This document shows positions 32,086 to 32,374 of a stretch of DNA of 32,374 nucleotides, piece by piece (positions within the stretch are counted from its first letter, which is position 1; each line of letters begins with the position of its first letter). This stretch comes from Candidatus Rifleibacteriota bacterium (GTDB taxonomy: Bacteria > Muiribacteriota > Ozemobacteria > Ozemobacterales > Ozemobacteraceae). The notes beneath the pieces were generated by a model, which was not told the DNA's origin, searched no databases, and saw nothing but the letters and a program-made list of their open reading frames with translations. Location of the stretch: assembly GCA_015233565.1 (NCBI GenBank), contig JADFXM010000071.1, forward strand, positions 1-32,374, written 5' to 3'. The translations under genes were made by a program, and so were the position numbers.

Positions 32086-32262
32086 TCCAAAACTCCAAAT
32101 GATGAAAAATATACCAGTTAGTTTGGGGATTCATTGAAAAATAGGTGAATATTTTTTTTGCAAGAAAAAAGATTCTCTGCAGTATAAGTAAATAATCTTT
32201 AGATTTTACCACCATTAAGGTGAAAAATAAAGAAATTCGGATGTTTGGCAGGGCAGACGCAC

Positions 32263-32374
32263 TTAATTTTCAGACTGGAAGAGTAGTTTCTGCAAATAGT
32301 TTTCATCCCAACCCGCTTTCAATTGTTTTGCTTTAATTCCAGAATTTGCTGAACTCTCTTTCTTCAGAATATTT
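32263..32374 (-). CDS. Possible 3' end of a gene entering from the right edge
   Basis: A minus-strand frame is open from the window edge for 36 codons and stops with TAA at 32263-32265. It ends ...GIKAKQLKAGWDENYLQKLLFQSEN, whose composition looks protein-like. There is too little to name a family, and 36 codons can be open by chance. The 177 bases between it and the 2286-aa gene would hold that gene's promoter; no clear -35/-10 pair stands out. Confidence 0.35.
   Translation of the reverse strand, partial: NILKKESSANSGIKAKQLKAGWDENYLQKLLFQSEN

Overview
The window is bacterial chromosomal DNA of roughly 40% GC. It carries a dnaG-rpoD core operon, clpX, two tRNA genes, fermentation genes (hbd-like and ackA) and several exported proteins, including two giant lipoproteins with lipobox signal peptides. 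The lipoproteins suggest a diderm, anaerobic or fermentative bacterium of a poorly sampled phylum (something like Riflebacteria/Ozemobacteria or a spirochaete relative). The phylum is a guess; no rRNA is present to fix it.

Layout. 1-2615: an upstream terminator, then a 3-hydroxyacyl-CoA dehydrogenase gene and ackA in tandem, closed by a terminator. 2820-3067: a two-tRNA unit on the minus strand (CAU-anticodon tRNA, then tRNA-Glu) with its own promoter and terminator. 3141-5883: an insertion sequence whose exact ends can be read (9-bp target duplication, imperfect terminal inverted repeats). Its single ancestral gene, a DruA-like (DUF4338) domain fused to an IS4/Tn5-type DDE transposase, is broken by frameshifts and a ~190-bp insertion. 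5884-6612: mobile-element debris, with a long palindrome and a ~313-bp MITE-like element whose right end coincides with the stop codon of a PH-domain gene. 6607-10098: PH-domain protein, rpoD and dnaG on the minus strand, with a dnaG promoter.

10294-20765 is a plus-strand run: a secreted HEYSH metalloprotease; clpX with its own promoter; a helicase that joins an N-terminal RadC-like JAMM domain to an Fe-S XPD/DinG-type helicase; an FAD-linked D-2-hydroxyacid dehydrogenase; an exported trehalase that looks like the fungal neutral trehalase, including its Ca2+-binding loop; and a small exported protein. 20781-32085 (minus strand) is one operon of two giant paralogous lipoproteins (2286 and 1373 aa). 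Each has ten copies of a Trp/Tyr-rich module alternating with collagen-like Gly-X-Y stretches, then fibronectin-like domains and a C-terminal formylglycine-enzyme/C-type-lectin-fold domain without catalytic cysteines. A 109-codon frame lies between them and overlaps both genes by ATGA. A likely gene end enters at the right edge.

Most unusual: the JAMM-helicase fusion, the DruA-transposase element with exact ends, the exported fungal-type trehalase, and the two-lipoprotein operon with its ATGA-coupled spacer gene.
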